From Sphingopyxis sp. GW247-27LB (lineage in GTDB: Bacteria > Pseudomonadota > Alphaproteobacteria > Sphingomonadales > Sphingomonadaceae): DNA of 64,000 nt. The stretch lies in the NCBI RefSeq assembly GCF_002277025.1, contig NZ_NIWD01000016.1, forward strand, positions 2,468 through 66,467. Direction: 5' to 3'. The position numbers and the translations under genes were made by a program. Shown one piece after another: positions 63,995 to 64,000 of this stretch. The notes beneath the pieces were generated by a model. The model was given only the letters and a program-made list of their open reading frames with translations, searched no databases and was not told the DNA's origin. Each line of letters begins with the position of its first letter. Within the stretch, counting starts at the first letter, position 1.

Positions 63995-64000
63995 CAGCCT

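Overview
This GC-rich 64 kb chromosomal window looks like part of an alphaproteobacterium of the Sphingomonadaceae, most like Sphingopyxis or a close relative; that placement comes from gene content and protein similarity recalled from memory, not from a search. Clues are the dusB-ntrB-ntrC-ntrY-ntrX-hfq-hflX chain, a GcrA cell-cycle regulator, F0 ATP synthase genes with separate b and b' subunits, an IspDF fusion, TonB-dependent uptake with an N-terminal STN domain, and paired acyl-CoA dehydrogenases. Genes are packed with many 1-17 nt overlaps. I see no prophage, integrase, IS element or CRISPR array.

Layout. 1-0.4 kb: an inverted-repeat element and tRNA-Ser(UGA). 0.4-9.5 kb (+): a long gene train for wall remodelling (lytic transglycosylase, RlpA, D,D-carboxypeptidase), then tmk, holB, metG, tatD, a PhnP-like hydrolase, a 59-residue membrane protein and mazG. 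9.5-18.7 kb (-): nitrogen two-component systems NtrBC and NtrYX behind dusB, ending in an unusual tandem-domain Hfq and HflX. 18.8-21.2 kb (+): ispDF, a secreted unknown and the CinA C-terminal amidase. 21.2-22.5 kb: the second copy of the inverted repeat and two minus-strand genes. 22.7-30.0 kb (+): a large autotransporter and a FecI/FecR/TonB-receptor cassette closed by a clear terminator. 30.1-32.5 kb (-): two acyl-CoA dehydrogenases with a palindromic operator candidate. 32.7-34.6 kb: a membrane-anchored metallo-beta-lactamase-fold hydrolase and a regulator joining a Phd/YefM-type domain to PAS-like domains. 34.7-42.2 kb: TadE/TadG-like proteins, a YghU-type GST, a CoA-transferase, tRNA-Ser(CGA), a periplasmic peroxiredoxin, a Yip1-like protein, HspQ and an ABC-2 permease. 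42.3-49.1 kb: gcrA with a thioesterase, an outer-membrane barrel, parE, then an ECF sigma factor with a membrane protein and a periplasmic serine hydrolase. 49.1-55.7 kb (-): LysR regulator, apaG, metZ, leuB, recO, thioesterase, uvrC. 56.4-59.0 kb (-): F0 genes atpI-B-E-F'-F. 59.2-63.0 kb (-): the YdbL/YnbE/YdbH envelope trio. 63.1-63.8 kb (+): radC.

Most genes are housekeeping. The most distinctive points are the double Hfq, whose second half has changed RNA-contact residues; the antitoxin-type domain fused to PAS domains with no toxin nearby; the sigma factor/membrane protein/serine hydrolase operon; and regulatory structures such as a terminator-like hairpin in the atp leader, a strong hairpin after atpE, and several palindromes. 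Very long ORFs antiparallel to real genes were rejected as high-GC shadows. Start codons were chosen by Shine-Dalgarno match, overlap with the preceding stop and family N-termini; ambiguous ones are flagged.
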